NCBI RefSeq assembly: GCF_004919085.1
Contig: NZ_STGL01000014.1
Location: 1 to 42,716, forward strand
Direction: 5' to 3'
Length of the DNA: 42,716 nt
Source: Nocardioides sp. GY 10127
Lineage (GTDB): Bacteria; Actinomycetota; Actinomycetes; Propionibacteriales; Nocardioidaceae
Shown here piece after piece: positions 31,769 to 39,105 of this stretch (within the stretch, counting starts at the first letter, position 1; each line of letters starts with the position of its first letter). The translations under genes and the position numbers were made by a program. The notes beneath the pieces are model-generated. The model was not told where the DNA came from. It was given only the letters and a program-made list of their open reading frames with translations, and did no database searches.

Positions 31769-33031
31769 TCAGCCGGCGGTGGGTCGGCGGGTCTGGGTGG
31801 TGAGGTGGCGGTGCCAGAGGTCGGGCCACCAGACCCAGACCCGGCGGGTTTTCAGCTCGCAGTAGCCGTCGATCACGGCCTCGGGGTCGCCGGTGAACGC
31901 GGCGCGGAGTTCGCCGCCGCAGCGGTCGAGCTCGTGGGTGGCCGGGTCGAAGAGGTCGGCGGGGCAGGCGTTGAACTCGGACGGGGGCCAGGTGGCGCCG
32001 CACTCGGTGCAGTGGTCTGCGACGTGCTCGAGCACGGGGCCGAGCCACTTCGCGATGGTGCGGGGGGCGCGGCCCTGGGCGGCCAGGGTGGAGCGGGCGT
32101 CGGGGAGGGCGACGTACTTCGCGGCCTCCTCGCGGCGCAGCTGGGCGGCGTGGGCGCGCTGCAGGGCGTCGTCGTCGTAGCGGTGCTTGCAGGCGGGGCA
32201 CTTCCACCGGTCGTCCTCGGGGTGGCTGTCCCAGACGGGCTCGAGGGGCAGCGTGGAGGCGCACGGGCGGGGGCAGGTCAGGGTGTCCGCGGCGGGCTTG
32301 AGGCGGCCGCCGCACTCGCTGCTGGTGGTGGTCTGTCGGCGGGCGGTGGCGGTGCAGGTCCGGTCGGTGCCGGCGGGGGTGATGCGGCCGCAGGTGTCGC
32401 AGACCTGCTTCGCGGGGGTGATAGCGCCGCACCCGACGCAGGCCCAGGCGGCGATGTAGCGGGGTGCGTAGGACCGGACGAGGCGGGGGTGGGTGGGGCA
32501 GGTGGGTCGGTCGCAGACGACGCGGGTGCGGTCGTCGCGGGACCCGGCGCGGGTGATGTTCTCGAGGTGGGTGCGGCAGTCGCGGACGTCGTTGGCGAGG
32601 TGGGTCCAGCGGGCCGCGTCGGCGGTGCGGGCCCAGTCGAGGTGGTGGCGGAGGAACGAGGCTTCGGTGCGGATGGTGGGGATGTGGTCCCAGACGGCGC
32701 CGACGGCCCACCGGTACTGCTCGCTCCACCAGCGGAGGACCTGGAGGACGGGGAGGGTCTTCACGCCGTCGCCGGTGTCGTCGTCGGCGTCGATGGCCGG
32801 GGAGGGGCCGGGGAGCTGCCAGTGCTCGTGGAGGTCGACGCGGCGCTGCCAGGAGTCGGGGTCGGAGACGGGTGCGAGGTCGATCATCGCGAGGCCGCCG
32901 GGGAGGGAGTGGCCGTCGATGGTGGCTCGGGCGTCGTTGATGGCCTGGTCGAGGAGGGTGTCGGCGAGGGCGATGATCTCGTCGAGGTTCCGGGCGACGG
33001 TGGTCGCGGTGGGTGCCTGGTTGTCGGTCAC
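31769..33031 (-). CDS. Multi-zinc-ribbon protein with HTH-like segment
   Basis: 420 aa from GTG 33031. The N-terminal 150 residues are helical. The middle and C-terminal parts carry at least five Cys-pair motifs (CDRPTCP, CVGCG, CDTCG, CPACKH, CTECG). Between the last two lies 'ARSTLAAQGRAPRTIAKWLG', an HTH-like element. It resembles large zinc-binding proteins of actinophage early regions, plausibly nucleic-acid binding and linked to replication. Confidence 0.6.
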   Translation of the reverse strand: MTDNQAPTATTVARNLDEIIALADTLLDQAINDARATIDGHSLPGGLAMIDLAPVSDPDSWQRRVDLHEHWQLPGPSPAIDADDDTGDGVKTLPVLQVLRWWSEQYRWAVGAVWDHIPTIRTEASFLRHHLDWARTADAARWTHLANDVRDCRTHLENITRAGSRDDRTRVVCDRPTCPTHPRLVRSYAPRYIAAWACVGCGAITPAKQVCDTCGRITPAGTDRTCTATARRQTTTSSECGGRLKPAADTLTCPRPCASTLPLEPVWDSHPEDDRWKCPACKHRYDDDALQRAHAAQLRREEAAKYVALPDARSTLAAQGRAPRTIAKWLGPVLEHVADHCTECGATWPPSEFNACPADLFDPATHELDRCGGELRAAFTGDPEAVIDGYCELKTRRVWVWWPDLWHRHLTTQTRRPTAG

Positions 33032-33471
33032 CGGTGGCCTCCCGTGGGCGGGGTGGGGGTGTAGTAGCCGTCGGTGGTGAGCCAGACGTGGTCGTGGATG
33101 TCGCGGGTGGCGTGGATGTCGTAGACGGGGACGTCGGCGGGGTCGGTGCCGCGGGGGACGAGCCAGCCGAGGGCGGTGGCCTTGCCGCGGTTGCTCTCGA
33201 CCCAGCCGTGGCATCCGGTGGTTCCCGTGCCGCACAGGAGCAGGAGGTTCGCGGGGGTGTTCGCGGCGGGGTCGGTGGTGCCGCCCATGCCGCGGGGGCG
33301 GCGGTGGTGGAAGGAGTGGTCGGCGGTCCAGGTGCCGGCGGCGTGGAGGGCTCGGCCGCAGCCTTCGCAGCGGCCGGCGGAGCGCTCGCGGACGAGGATG
33401 CGGGTCTCGGTGGTGGGTCCGGTGTCCCGGCGGCGTGCCGGGCGGGTCCTGCGGCTGTACGGGAGGGTCAT
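33028..33471 (-). CDS. HNH endonuclease
   Basis: 147 aa. 'CEGCGRAL' is followed by 'TADHSFHHRRPRGMGG', 'NLLLLCG' and 'GCHGWVE', the HNH/EndA-like arrangement with structural zinc Cys pairs and a His-rich active site. It lies in the replication region, away from the terminase HNH. It could be a homing-type or a replication/recombination nuclease. Confidence 0.8.
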   Translation of the reverse strand: MTLPYSRRTRPARRRDTGPTTETRILVRERSAGRCEGCGRALHAAGTWTADHSFHHRRPRGMGGTTDPAANTPANLLLLCGTGTTGCHGWVESNRGKATALGWLVPRGTDPADVPVYDIHATRDIHDHVWLTTDGYYTPTPPTGGHR

Positions 33472-34364
33472 CGGGCTGCCTTCGACTCGGATGCGCACTG
33501 GATGCAGAAGCGGGTCGTGCCGGTGTGGCCTCCGGCCGGGCACGGCGTGTCGGTGACGAGGGCCAGGGCGGGGGCGCCGGGGTGGGGGATGGACTCCCAG
33601 CCGGCGAGGAACGCCTGGATGGTCTGCGGGGGGTCGTCGCGGCGCAGGGTGCGGACGGCGACGTCGACGAGCTTCTGGTCGCCGTGGATGGCGATGAGGT
33701 TGCAGATCGCGGCGGCCTGGTGGGGCTTGAGCTTGTCGGTGCGGATGCCGGTGAGGGCCGTGTAGCGGCGGAGCTTGCTGGCGAGGATGTCGATCGCGAC
33801 GTCGTTATCCACAGGCTGCGGCGGCGTCGTCGCGCGAGCCGCTGCGGTCGGGTCGGGTCGGGTCGGGTCGGGCCGGGGCGACTCGGGGTCGCGAGTCGGG
33901 GGCGAGTCGGGGGCGAGTCGCCCCCGACTCGGGGCGACCGGGGGCCGCGAGTCGGGGGTGTCGGTGTCGGTGCAGAACCGGCAGGTCTTGGAGACCTTGC
34001 CCTCGCGGACGTGCCACCTCATGTGGTTGCCCTGCGCGCCGGCGTCGGAGTAGTCGGGCGCCTCGACGCCGGGGTTCATGTCGTTCCAGTCGTGGAACCG
34101 GTAGCCGGGCTCGTCGTCGACCTCGTCGGGGCGCCACAGGCCGGCGTCGACGAGGCGAGCGGCCATGGCGGTGGCGTCGTCGTCCCACTCCTCCAGGACC
34201 TCGGCGGGCACGAAGCCGCCGTTGCGCTGCCGCCCGGCCCAGGCGCCGGCCAGGGTCCACAGGCCGAAGGGGCTGGAGTCGCGGGTCTTCTCGGGGTGGG
34301 ATCTGCGGATGCTGCGGGCCTTGCGGTTGTCGGGCAGCTGGTCGTCGACGCGGAACCAGGTCAT
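33468..34364 (-). CDS. Replication-initiator-like protein
   Basis: This 298-aa protein starts at ATG 34364. The N-terminal domain (residues 1-120) has the pattern 'MTWFRVDDQLPDNRKARSI', 'FGLWTLAGAWA', 'GFVPAEVL' and 'GYRFHDW', typical of phage replisome-organiser or winged-helix proteins. A low-complexity Pro/Asp/Arg linker follows, encoded by direct repeats. The C-terminal half contains 'LRRYTALTGIRTDKLKPHQ' and a Cys pair near the end. Position amid replication-type genes, with a DnaA box and iteron-like repeats inside the gene, suggests lambda O-like initiation. Not proven. Confidence 0.6.
   Translation of the reverse strand: MTWFRVDDQLPDNRKARSIRRSHPEKTRDSSPFGLWTLAGAWAGRQRNGGFVPAEVLEEWDDDATAMAARLVDAGLWRPDEVDDEPGYRFHDWNDMNPGVEAPDYSDAGAQGNHMRWHVREGKVSKTCRFCTDTDTPDSRPPVAPSRGRLAPDSPPTRDPESPRPDPTRPDPTAAARATTPPQPVDNDVAIDILASKLRRYTALTGIRTDKLKPHQAAAICNLIAIHGDQKLVDVAVRTLRRDDPPQTIQAFLAGWESIPHPGAPALALVTDTPCPAGGHTGTTRFCIQCASESKAAR
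33805..33958. other. Candidate replication origin (DnaA box, repeats, palindrome)
   Basis: A perfect DnaA box TTATCCACA (33805-33813) is followed by five tandem GGTCG units (33846-33870). CGAGTCGGGGG then occurs as perfect copies at 33892, 33903 and 33948, with an inverted copy at 33921-33931. One palindrome has 14-bp arms (33903-33916 and 33918-33931) with a single central base. The array lies inside the initiator-like gene, as iterons do in lambda O. Some repetition could merely reflect the low-complexity linker it encodes. Confidence 0.45.
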
Positions 34365-34786
34365 CGAGGCATCGCCTTCCGGACGCGGTCGGCGATGTCG
34401 GCGGGGACGTCCCAGACGCCGAGTCGGCCGGGGACCTCGATGTGGTCGGTGAGGACGACGGGGGCGGAGAGGACCCAGTGCATGGCGCCCGGCCAGGCCC
34501 AGGGCGAGCACGACCCGTCGCAGGTGTGGACCCGGTCGAGGGTGACGGCGCCGATGATGGCGCCGAACTTCAGCGCGGTGTCCTCGGCCGGGCGGCCGAA
34601 TGGTGGGATGCGGAGCGGGTGTGCCAGGTCCTCGATCTGGTGCTGCTCGGCCGTGGCGGCCATGCTCCTGGAGGAGTGGATGAGCAGCAGGCCGCGGTGG
34701 CTGGTGCCGCGGGTGCGGTTCTCGATGGTCTTCCCCGCTCGGAGGATGGCCCATGCCCATGGCTGACGGACGCTGAGCGCCTTCAC
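34361..34786 (-). CDS. ASCH-domain protein
   Basis: 141 aa from GTG 34786. The start 'KALSVRQPWAWAILRAGKTI' with 'ENRTRGTSHRGLLLIHSS', and later 'GAIIGAVTLDRVH', is the ASCH/PUA-like signature. Such domains bind RNA or modified nucleotides. In phages they are thought to act on RNA or base-modification pathways. A precise role cannot be inferred. Confidence 0.75.
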   Translation of the reverse strand: MKALSVRQPWAWAILRAGKTIENRTRGTSHRGLLLIHSSRSMAATAEQHQIEDLAHPLRIPPFGRPAEDTALKFGAIIGAVTLDRVHTCDGSCSPWAWPGAMHWVLSAPVVLTDHIEVPGRLGVWDVPADIADRVRKAMPR

Positions 34787-34809
34787 GTGGTGTCTCCCTC
34801 GACGTTGGG

Positions 34810-35109
34810 TCAGGCGGTGGTGAGGTTGGCCAGCTCGTCCGGGCTGTGCCGGTGGAGCCGGTGGAACGGGTAGCCGGCGACGAGCTCGCGGGCCTTGGCC
34901 TCGGTGATCTCGCGGCTGAACTGGAAGTGCTCGATGGCGGCGCGCGGGGTGAACGCCTGGCCGTTGATGAGGACGAGGGCGTCTGCGGCTTCGGGGGTGA
35001 ACGGGGGCCGGTCCTCCCACTCGAACGGGCGGCTGGCGCCGTTGACGCGGGCCCAGCGGATGCGGTGCTCGCAGCCCCGGACCCGGCACCACTCCCAGGG
35101 CCGGCTCAC
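34810..35109 (-). CDS. Early protein, unrecognised
   Basis: 99 aa from GTG 35109, overlapping the previous stop (GTGA). The first half has 'WEWCRVRGCEHRIRWARVNG', a C-x4-C-H metal-site-like pattern. The second is helical (AAIEHFQFSREITEAKAREL). Function unknown. Confidence 0.5.
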   Translation of the reverse strand: MSRPWEWCRVRGCEHRIRWARVNGASRPFEWEDRPPFTPEAADALVLINGQAFTPRAAIEHFQFSREITEAKARELVAGYPFHRLHRHSPDELANLTTA

Positions 35110-35333
35110 GGTCGCCCCCGGTGGCGGAGGACCGCGGCGGGCGGCGTGGGGGCGGGGCGCCGGCTGGGCCGGTCGGCGTTGTGCACGATCGCGAGCCGCG
35201 GCCGCCGGTGTGCGCGGAGCCGCCGGTCGCGGGTGAGGTGGTCGACCAGGCACGCGAGGGGGAGCAGCAGGGACAGGCCGGTGAGGACGATCCACCCGGC
35301 GACCACGACGGCGGTGAGGTCGGTGGGGCTCAT
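35106..35333 (-). CDS. Single-pass membrane protein
   Basis: 75 aa. One transmembrane segment (about residues 8-31, VVVAGWIVLTGLSLLLPLAC) is followed by a highly basic cytoplasmic-type tail. It is coupled to both neighbours by 4-nt overlaps. Function unknown. Confidence 0.5.
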   Translation of the reverse strand: MSPTDLTAVVVAGWIVLTGLSLLLPLACLVDHLTRDRRLRAHRRPRLAIVHNADRPSRRPAPTPPAAVLRHRGRP

Positions 35334-35566
35334 CCCTGGGCCTCCTGGGCCAGCTCGAGCTCCCACGCGGCGAAGTCGCGGTCGCGGGCGGCGTGGTACT
35401 CGGCCCGCTCGTACGCGGTGGCCAGCGCGGCGTACAGCTGGGCCTTCGTCTCGGTGTCGGCGGCGTCCTCGGACGGGGCGAGCCGGTCCACGGCCGCGGA
35501 CGCGGCGCAGCCGGCTGCCCACAGCAGGCACCCGAGGAGAGTGCGGAGCACGCTGAGGGGAGTCAT
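35330..35566 (-). CDS. Small secreted or membrane-anchored protein
   Basis: 78 aa. The hydrophobic N-terminus (VLRTLLGCLLWAAGCAASAA) looks like a signal or anchor, with a weak lipobox (AAGC). A charged helix follows (AALATAYERAEYHAARDRD). Function unknown. Confidence 0.5.
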   Translation of the reverse strand: MTPLSVLRTLLGCLLWAAGCAASAAVDRLAPSEDAADTETKAQLYAALATAYERAEYHAARDRDFAAWELELAQEAQG

Positions 35567-35757
35567 CGCTGGGTCCCCGGCTTCGGGGTGTCCTGCATGT
35601 GGGGGAGCCTCACCACGGGGACGAGGACCTCGTCGGGACGGATCGTCGCCGCGGGGCGGTGGCGGAGCAGGGTGCGGGTCTCGGGGGTGCGGATGCCCCA
35701 CAGGAGCAGCAGCCCCCAGGTGCTGGCCCGCATCCGGCGGTTCTTGGTCGAGCTCAC
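35563..35757 (-). CDS. Small basic protein
   Basis: 64 aa from GTG 35757, Arg/Thr/Pro-rich with a short hydrophobic patch (WGLLLLWGI). Its end overlaps the next start. No recognised family. Confidence 0.45.
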   Translation of the reverse strand: MSSTKNRRMRASTWGLLLLWGIRTPETRTLLRHRPAATIRPDEVLVPVVRLPHMQDTPKPGTQR

Positions 35758-35781
35758 GGTGTCTCCCTTCGTGAACGGTGG

Positions 35782-36453
35782 TCAGGTGCGGAGGAGGTCG
35801 CGGTCCCAGGTCGGGACGTACTGACCTCGGTTGCGGCGGTCGGTGATGCGGTCCATGCGGTAGCCGCGGGCGTGCGCGGCCTGGACACGCGCGGCGTCCT
35901 CGGCTTGCCGGCGGGCGTCGTCGGCGGCCTGGGCTCGCTCCTCGGGGGTGAGGGCGGCGTGGCGGAGGCGGCGGAGCCGGTCTCGGGTGGCGGTCTCGAG
36001 GTCCCAGCGGGCGAGCCGGGCGGGGTCGGTGGGGCGGTGCAGCGGAGCGGGCCCGTGGATGAGGAGCGCGAGGTACCCGACGCCGTGGGCCTCGTCGACG
36101 GTCCGGGCCCAGGCGAGGGCCTGGCGAAGGTCGTCGAGGGTGAGGTCGGCGTAGACGGCAGCGGTCTCGTCGCGGCTCACGAGGCCCGCGGTGGTGCGGC
36201 CGAGGACGGGCGGCAGGTGCCGCGTGCAGCGGCGGCAGAACCGCGCGCCATGGAGGTCAATCGGGCCGGTGGACGGGACGACAGCCAGGCGGCGGGTGCG
36301 CACGCCGCACGCCGGCCGTGACGACACGGTGGCCCACCGACCCGAGGCAGTGGCGGCTCCGGTGACGACGTGCACGACACCACCGGGACGGCAGCCGAGG
36401 AACGCGCCGGCGCGGAGGGCCGCGACCACCCGAACACCTGGAGCGGGGATCAC
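35782..36453 (-). CDS. Early protein with Cys pair
   Basis: 223 aa from GTG 36453, overlapping the previous stop (GTGA). The N-terminal half includes 'FCRRCTRHLPP' and scattered Cys. The C-terminal half is a long charged helix (TPEERAQAADDARRQAEDAA). Possibly a metal-binding, coiled-coil protein. Function unknown. Confidence 0.5.
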   Translation of the reverse strand: MIPAPGVRVVAALRAGAFLGCRPGGVVHVVTGAATASGRWATVSSRPACGVRTRRLAVVPSTGPIDLHGARFCRRCTRHLPPVLGRTTAGLVSRDETAAVYADLTLDDLRQALAWARTVDEAHGVGYLALLIHGPAPLHRPTDPARLARWDLETATRDRLRRLRHAALTPEERAQAADDARRQAEDAARVQAAHARGYRMDRITDRRNRGQYVPTWDRDLLRT

Positions 36454-37310
36454 GAGTCCTCACTGGGTACGTCGGATCCTCCGACGAGGACGAGGCCGGT
36501 GGAGTGGCGCAGGCACACGGGCGCGGTGGCACACGCGGGACACGCCTCGTCGCGGTAGCCGGCCGGGTCCGGCCGCTCCTGCTCCGGGAACCCGTCGGGG
36601 TACTCGGCGGACAGGTCGCGCCGCGGCATCACACACCCCTGCACGTGCGGGTCCGAGCTCGGCCACTCGACGAGCGCCGCCGCCTCGGCACCGCCGAAGG
36701 ACCAGATCACGACGCCGTCCGCGTGCTTCCCGACCTTGCCGATGCGCTCGACGAACTCGGGGTTCAGCCCGATGCTGTCCGTGGACTCGGGGACGTGCTT
36801 CGAGGTCACCGTGCGCCAGGCGATGCCCGCGACGGGCGCGGTCTCGACGATCGGCAGCCAGACCCGCTCGGTGTCGGGGACCGAGATGACGGTGAAGGTC
36901 GGCTCGAGGCCGTCGAACGCGACGTCGCCGCGGGACTCGGCGCCGACGGGCTTGCGAGCGTCGAAGGTCAGGTCGACCTCGATCGAGCCGTCGATGTAGT
37001 CCTCGCCCTGCTTGTTGACGAGCGAGAGCAGGTAACCCATGAGGCCCTTCGCCCGTCCGTCGATGTCCTGGGCAACGACGGTGCGGTCGGGCGCCTCGTC
37101 CATGGCTGGCTCGGGCTTGAAGTACGAGTCGCTCTCCGGAACCCAGGAGGTGAGGACCATGAACCGGTTGGTGGCTGTGAGGCGGGCCCCGTACACGAAC
37201 TCCTCGATGGTGATCGACCGGTAGATCGCAGCGGGCGCTTCCTTGTCAGTGGAGGCGGCGTTCGCGACGGAGAGCCATGCTCTGGCGAGCAGTCGAGCGT
37301 CGAATCTCAT
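36450..37310 (-). CDS. DNA sliding-clamp-like protein
   Basis: 286 aa from ATG 37310, with GGAAGG upstream. The layout resembles actinophage DnaN-like proteins: 'YGARLTATNRFMVLTSWVP', 'VWLPIVETAPVAGI', 'LNPEFVERIGKVGKHADG' and 'VQGCVMPRRDL', corresponding to clamp beta-domain ends. It is shorter than a 370-aa DnaN. A C-terminal extension has Cys pairs (CPACATAPVC) not seen in host clamps. It may hold a polymerase or nuclease on DNA. No phage polymerase is present. Confidence 0.6.
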   Translation of the reverse strand: MRFDARLLARAWLSVANAASTDKEAPAAIYRSITIEEFVYGARLTATNRFMVLTSWVPESDSYFKPEPAMDEAPDRTVVAQDIDGRAKGLMGYLLSLVNKQGEDYIDGSIEVDLTFDARKPVGAESRGDVAFDGLEPTFTVISVPDTERVWLPIVETAPVAGIAWRTVTSKHVPESTDSIGLNPEFVERIGKVGKHADGVVIWSFGGAEAAALVEWPSSDPHVQGCVMPRRDLSAEYPDGFPEQERPDPAGYRDEACPACATAPVCLRHSTGLVLVGGSDVPSEDS

Positions 37311-37334
37311 GACGTCCTTCCTGATGTCGTTGTG

Positions 37335-37358
37335 GGGGCGCGGGTGTTGCGGCGCCCC
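37335..37358. terminator. Hairpin between excisionase-like and clamp genes
   Basis: GGGGCGC (37335-37341) pairs with GCGCCCC (37352-37358) across a 10-nt loop. It lies in the 83-bp gap between the excisionase-like stop and the clamp-like start, the only sizeable gap in this part of the early operon. It may be an attenuator or terminator for the immediate-early unit. Confidence 0.4.
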
Positions 37359-37393
37359 TGGTGGCCCTCGCGGTTGGGGCCGTTGATGGCCGC

Positions 37394-37597
37394 TCATGCG
37401 TCGAGCAGGTCGCGGATGTAGGCCGCGAGGGACTCGGCCTTGATGAGGTACTTGCCGGCGGGCTCACCGTCAGCAGTCGATCCGAGGCGCTTCGCGGCCA
37501 GGCGGCCGTTGGAGATCTCGCCGCGGAGGAACGAGACGCTCATGCCGGTGGCCTCTGCGGCCTCGGCGAGGCTGTAGGACATCTTCTGGACGGTCAC
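37394..37597 (-). CDS. Excisionase-like HTH protein
   Basis: 67 aa from GTG 37597 (or ATG 37582). The winged HTH 'YSLAEAAEATGMSVSFLRGE' then 'GRLAAKRLGS' and 'KYLIKAESLAAYI' is the MerR/Xis-type pattern of excisionases. It would bind the attachment region and direct the integrase toward excision. Expression from the lytic side fits that role. Confidence 0.7.
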   Translation of the reverse strand: MTVQKMSYSLAEAAEATGMSVSFLRGEISNGRLAAKRLGSTADGEPAGKYLIKAESLAAYIRDLLDA

Positions 37598-37839
37598 TGG
37601 ACCGTCACCGCCGCGGCGCCGCAGACCTTCTCCGCGAGTTCCTCCAGCGCGGTGCGGCGCTCGATGACCTCCTCGGGGGAGAGCCAGTAGTCGGGGTCGT
37701 CCTCGCGGCCCTGCAGCTCGTCAGCGGCGTCGGCGAGAAGCGAGAAGATCAGGTAGACGGCGGCGTGCTCGGGCGTCTGGAGCGGCGGAGGCGCGAACAC
37801 TGCCGGGGCGGTCAGCACGGTGATCTGGGAGTCGCTCAT
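37594..37839 (-). CDS. Small early protein
   Basis: 81 aa: a hydrophobic Pro-rich N-terminus, then a helical acidic part (AVYLIFSLLADAADELQG, SPEEVIERRTALEELAEKV). It overlaps the antirepressor stop (ATGA) and the next start (GTGA). Function unknown. Confidence 0.5.
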   Translation of the reverse strand: MSDSQITVLTAPAVFAPPPLQTPEHAAVYLIFSLLADAADELQGREDDPDYWLSPEEVIERRTALEELAEKVCGAAAVTVQ

Positions 37840-38624
37840 GGGTTCACCGCCAGCGTGGTCTGTGGCAGGTACTCGGTGACGAGACGGTCGATGCCCTTGC
37901 CGGTGATCCGGATCGTGGGGGCGACCGCGCGGTGCCGGCCGTCCTCGAGGACACGGGGCTGGTTGATCCGCTCGGCGAGCAGGCCGGAGCCGATGGCGGT
38001 CTGGTAGGCGTGCCAGCCGTCGGGCTGTCGGTAGATCCAGCCGAGGTCGGCCATCTTCTTGAACAGCCGGTTCCGGCCGACGTCCACCCCGGCGCGGGAC
38101 GCAAGGACCTTCGCGGCGTGGTCCACGGCGTAGTCACCGGCCGCGCCGGCGATGTCGAGCCACCGCGCGGCGGGCGCCTCAAGCTGCGCCGCGGTCTCCT
38201 CGGCCGCGAGTGCTCGCGCCTCGGCGTCCTCTGCCTTCTTCGCTGCTTCGGCGGCGAGGGCCAGGACACGAGACGAGGGGAGCGAGGTGAGCATGTCGAC
38301 GTCGGAGCCGTAGCGGCCCGTCCGCCGGATCGTGGGGAGGACATCGTCGGTGACCCAGCCGATGAACGGCTCGGCGCTCGGGGCATCAGAGCGGAGGACG
38401 ACGCGGTAGAGCCCGGCCTCGGAGACGACAGTCGCCTGCTGGGTGCGGCCGAGGCTGTCGACGATGGGGTGCGCCTGGCGCACCCCACCCGGCAGGCGGC
38501 TCGCCAGACGGCTGACCTCCTTGATGCCGAGCACAGCAGCGACGTCGGCGAGCACGAACCACGGCTCGCCGTCGATCAGGGCGGTACGGATCTGGACGTC
38601 GGCGTAGGTGAAGACCTCGAGCAT
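37836..38624 (-). CDS. BRO-N domain phage antirepressor
   Basis: 262 aa. The N-terminal BRO-N domain includes 'GEPWFVLADVAAVLGIKEVS', 'VVSEAGLYRVVLRSDAPSAE' and 'FIGWVTDDVLPTIRRTGRY'. A coiled coil follows (about 125-160). The C-terminal part resembles the KilAC/ANT domain (GRNRLFKKMADLGWIYRQPDG). It is likely to antagonise a repressor. It starts at ATG 38624, overlapping the Cro-like stop. Confidence 0.85.
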   Translation of the reverse strand: MLEVFTYADVQIRTALIDGEPWFVLADVAAVLGIKEVSRLASRLPGGVRQAHPIVDSLGRTQQATVVSEAGLYRVVLRSDAPSAEPFIGWVTDDVLPTIRRTGRYGSDVDMLTSLPSSRVLALAAEAAKKAEDAEARALAAEETAAQLEAPAARWLDIAGAAGDYAVDHAAKVLASRAGVDVGRNRLFKKMADLGWIYRQPDGWHAYQTAIGSGLLAERINQPRVLEDGRHRAVAPTIRITGKGIDRLVTEYLPQTTLAVNP

Positions 38625-38851
38625 CACGCCACCTCCTCGACGACCTCGAACAGGTCGTCGAGCTCGGCGTCGAGAGCGGTGCACAGCGAGGCGATGAACT
38701 TGGAGCCGGGCTGCTGCTTCCCGCGGAGAACGCGGGACAGGTTGCCGGCGTCGATGCCCATCGCCTCGGCGAGCGAGGTGTCGGTCTTCAACCCCTTCCA
38801 GCCCCGGATCTTGGCGACCATCTCGGACTTCAGGCGCAGCGTGGCGACCAC
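38624..38851 (-). CDS. Cro-like HTH regulator
   Basis: 75 aa from GTG 38851, with AGGGAGG 8 nt upstream. The XRE-type HTH is 'TSLAEAMGIDAGNLSRVLRG' with 'QQPGSKFIASLCTALD'. It is the first gene of the leftward operon, divergent from the repressor. It should bind operators in the switch region and shut down lysogeny. Confidence 0.75.
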   Translation of the reverse strand: MVATLRLKSEMVAKIRGWKGLKTDTSLAEAMGIDAGNLSRVLRGKQQPGSKFIASLCTALDAELDDLFEVVEEVA

Positions 38852-38915
38852 AGCACTCGCCTCCCTTCTTGGCTCGGCGTGCCGCCTGACCTGGCGTCTT
38901 GCGGCTACGTGCATA

Positions 38916-38944
38916 ACCGTAGGCAGGTGCATACGCACATGCAA
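38916..38944 (-). promoter_or_regulatory. Early lytic promoter
   Basis: On the minus strand TTGCAT (38939-38944) and TACGGT (38916-38921) are separated by exactly 17 bp. It would transcribe the Cro-like gene and the early operon. Direct repeats GTGCATA at 38909 and 38927, overlapping the promoter, are candidate operator half-sites. Confidence 0.6.
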
Positions 38945-38974
38945 GAACCTGAGGTCACGATTTGGTAACGCACA

Positions 38975-39090
38975 CTTGCGCAAGGTCGCGTGCGGCCCTG
39001 ACGTGCGGAAACACATTGGTGGGATAGGTGGGCTGCGCACTTGCGTTCACGCAACGCCGAATGCGGTGCACTATCGCTGTGCGATATCGC
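38975..39090. promoter_or_regulatory. Operator-like palindromes of the switch
   Basis: Three perfect inverted repeats occur: CTTGCGCAAG (38975-38984), TTGCGT-tc-ACGCAA (39041-39054) and GCGATATCGC (39081-39090). The first two share the TTGCG...CGCAA core and the flanking octamer CACTTGCG (38973 and 39038). They are likely binding sites of repressor, Cro-like protein or both. Confidence 0.5.
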
Positions 39091-39092
39091 AA

Positions 39093-39098
39093 TACGCT
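39093..39098 (+). promoter_or_regulatory. Repressor -10 element (TACGCT)
   Basis: TACGCT fits TANNNT and lies 7 nt before the ATG at 39106, implying a leaderless repressor mRNA. The palindrome GCGATATCGC abuts it upstream, so the repressor may autoregulate. No clear -35 is visible. Confidence 0.45.
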
Positions 39099-39105
39099 GC
39101 TGTGC

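Noticed and set aside
33846..33958. CRISPR-like array
   Set aside because: Repeats are only 5 and 11 bp, irregularly spaced and within a coding sequence; no spacers or cas genes.
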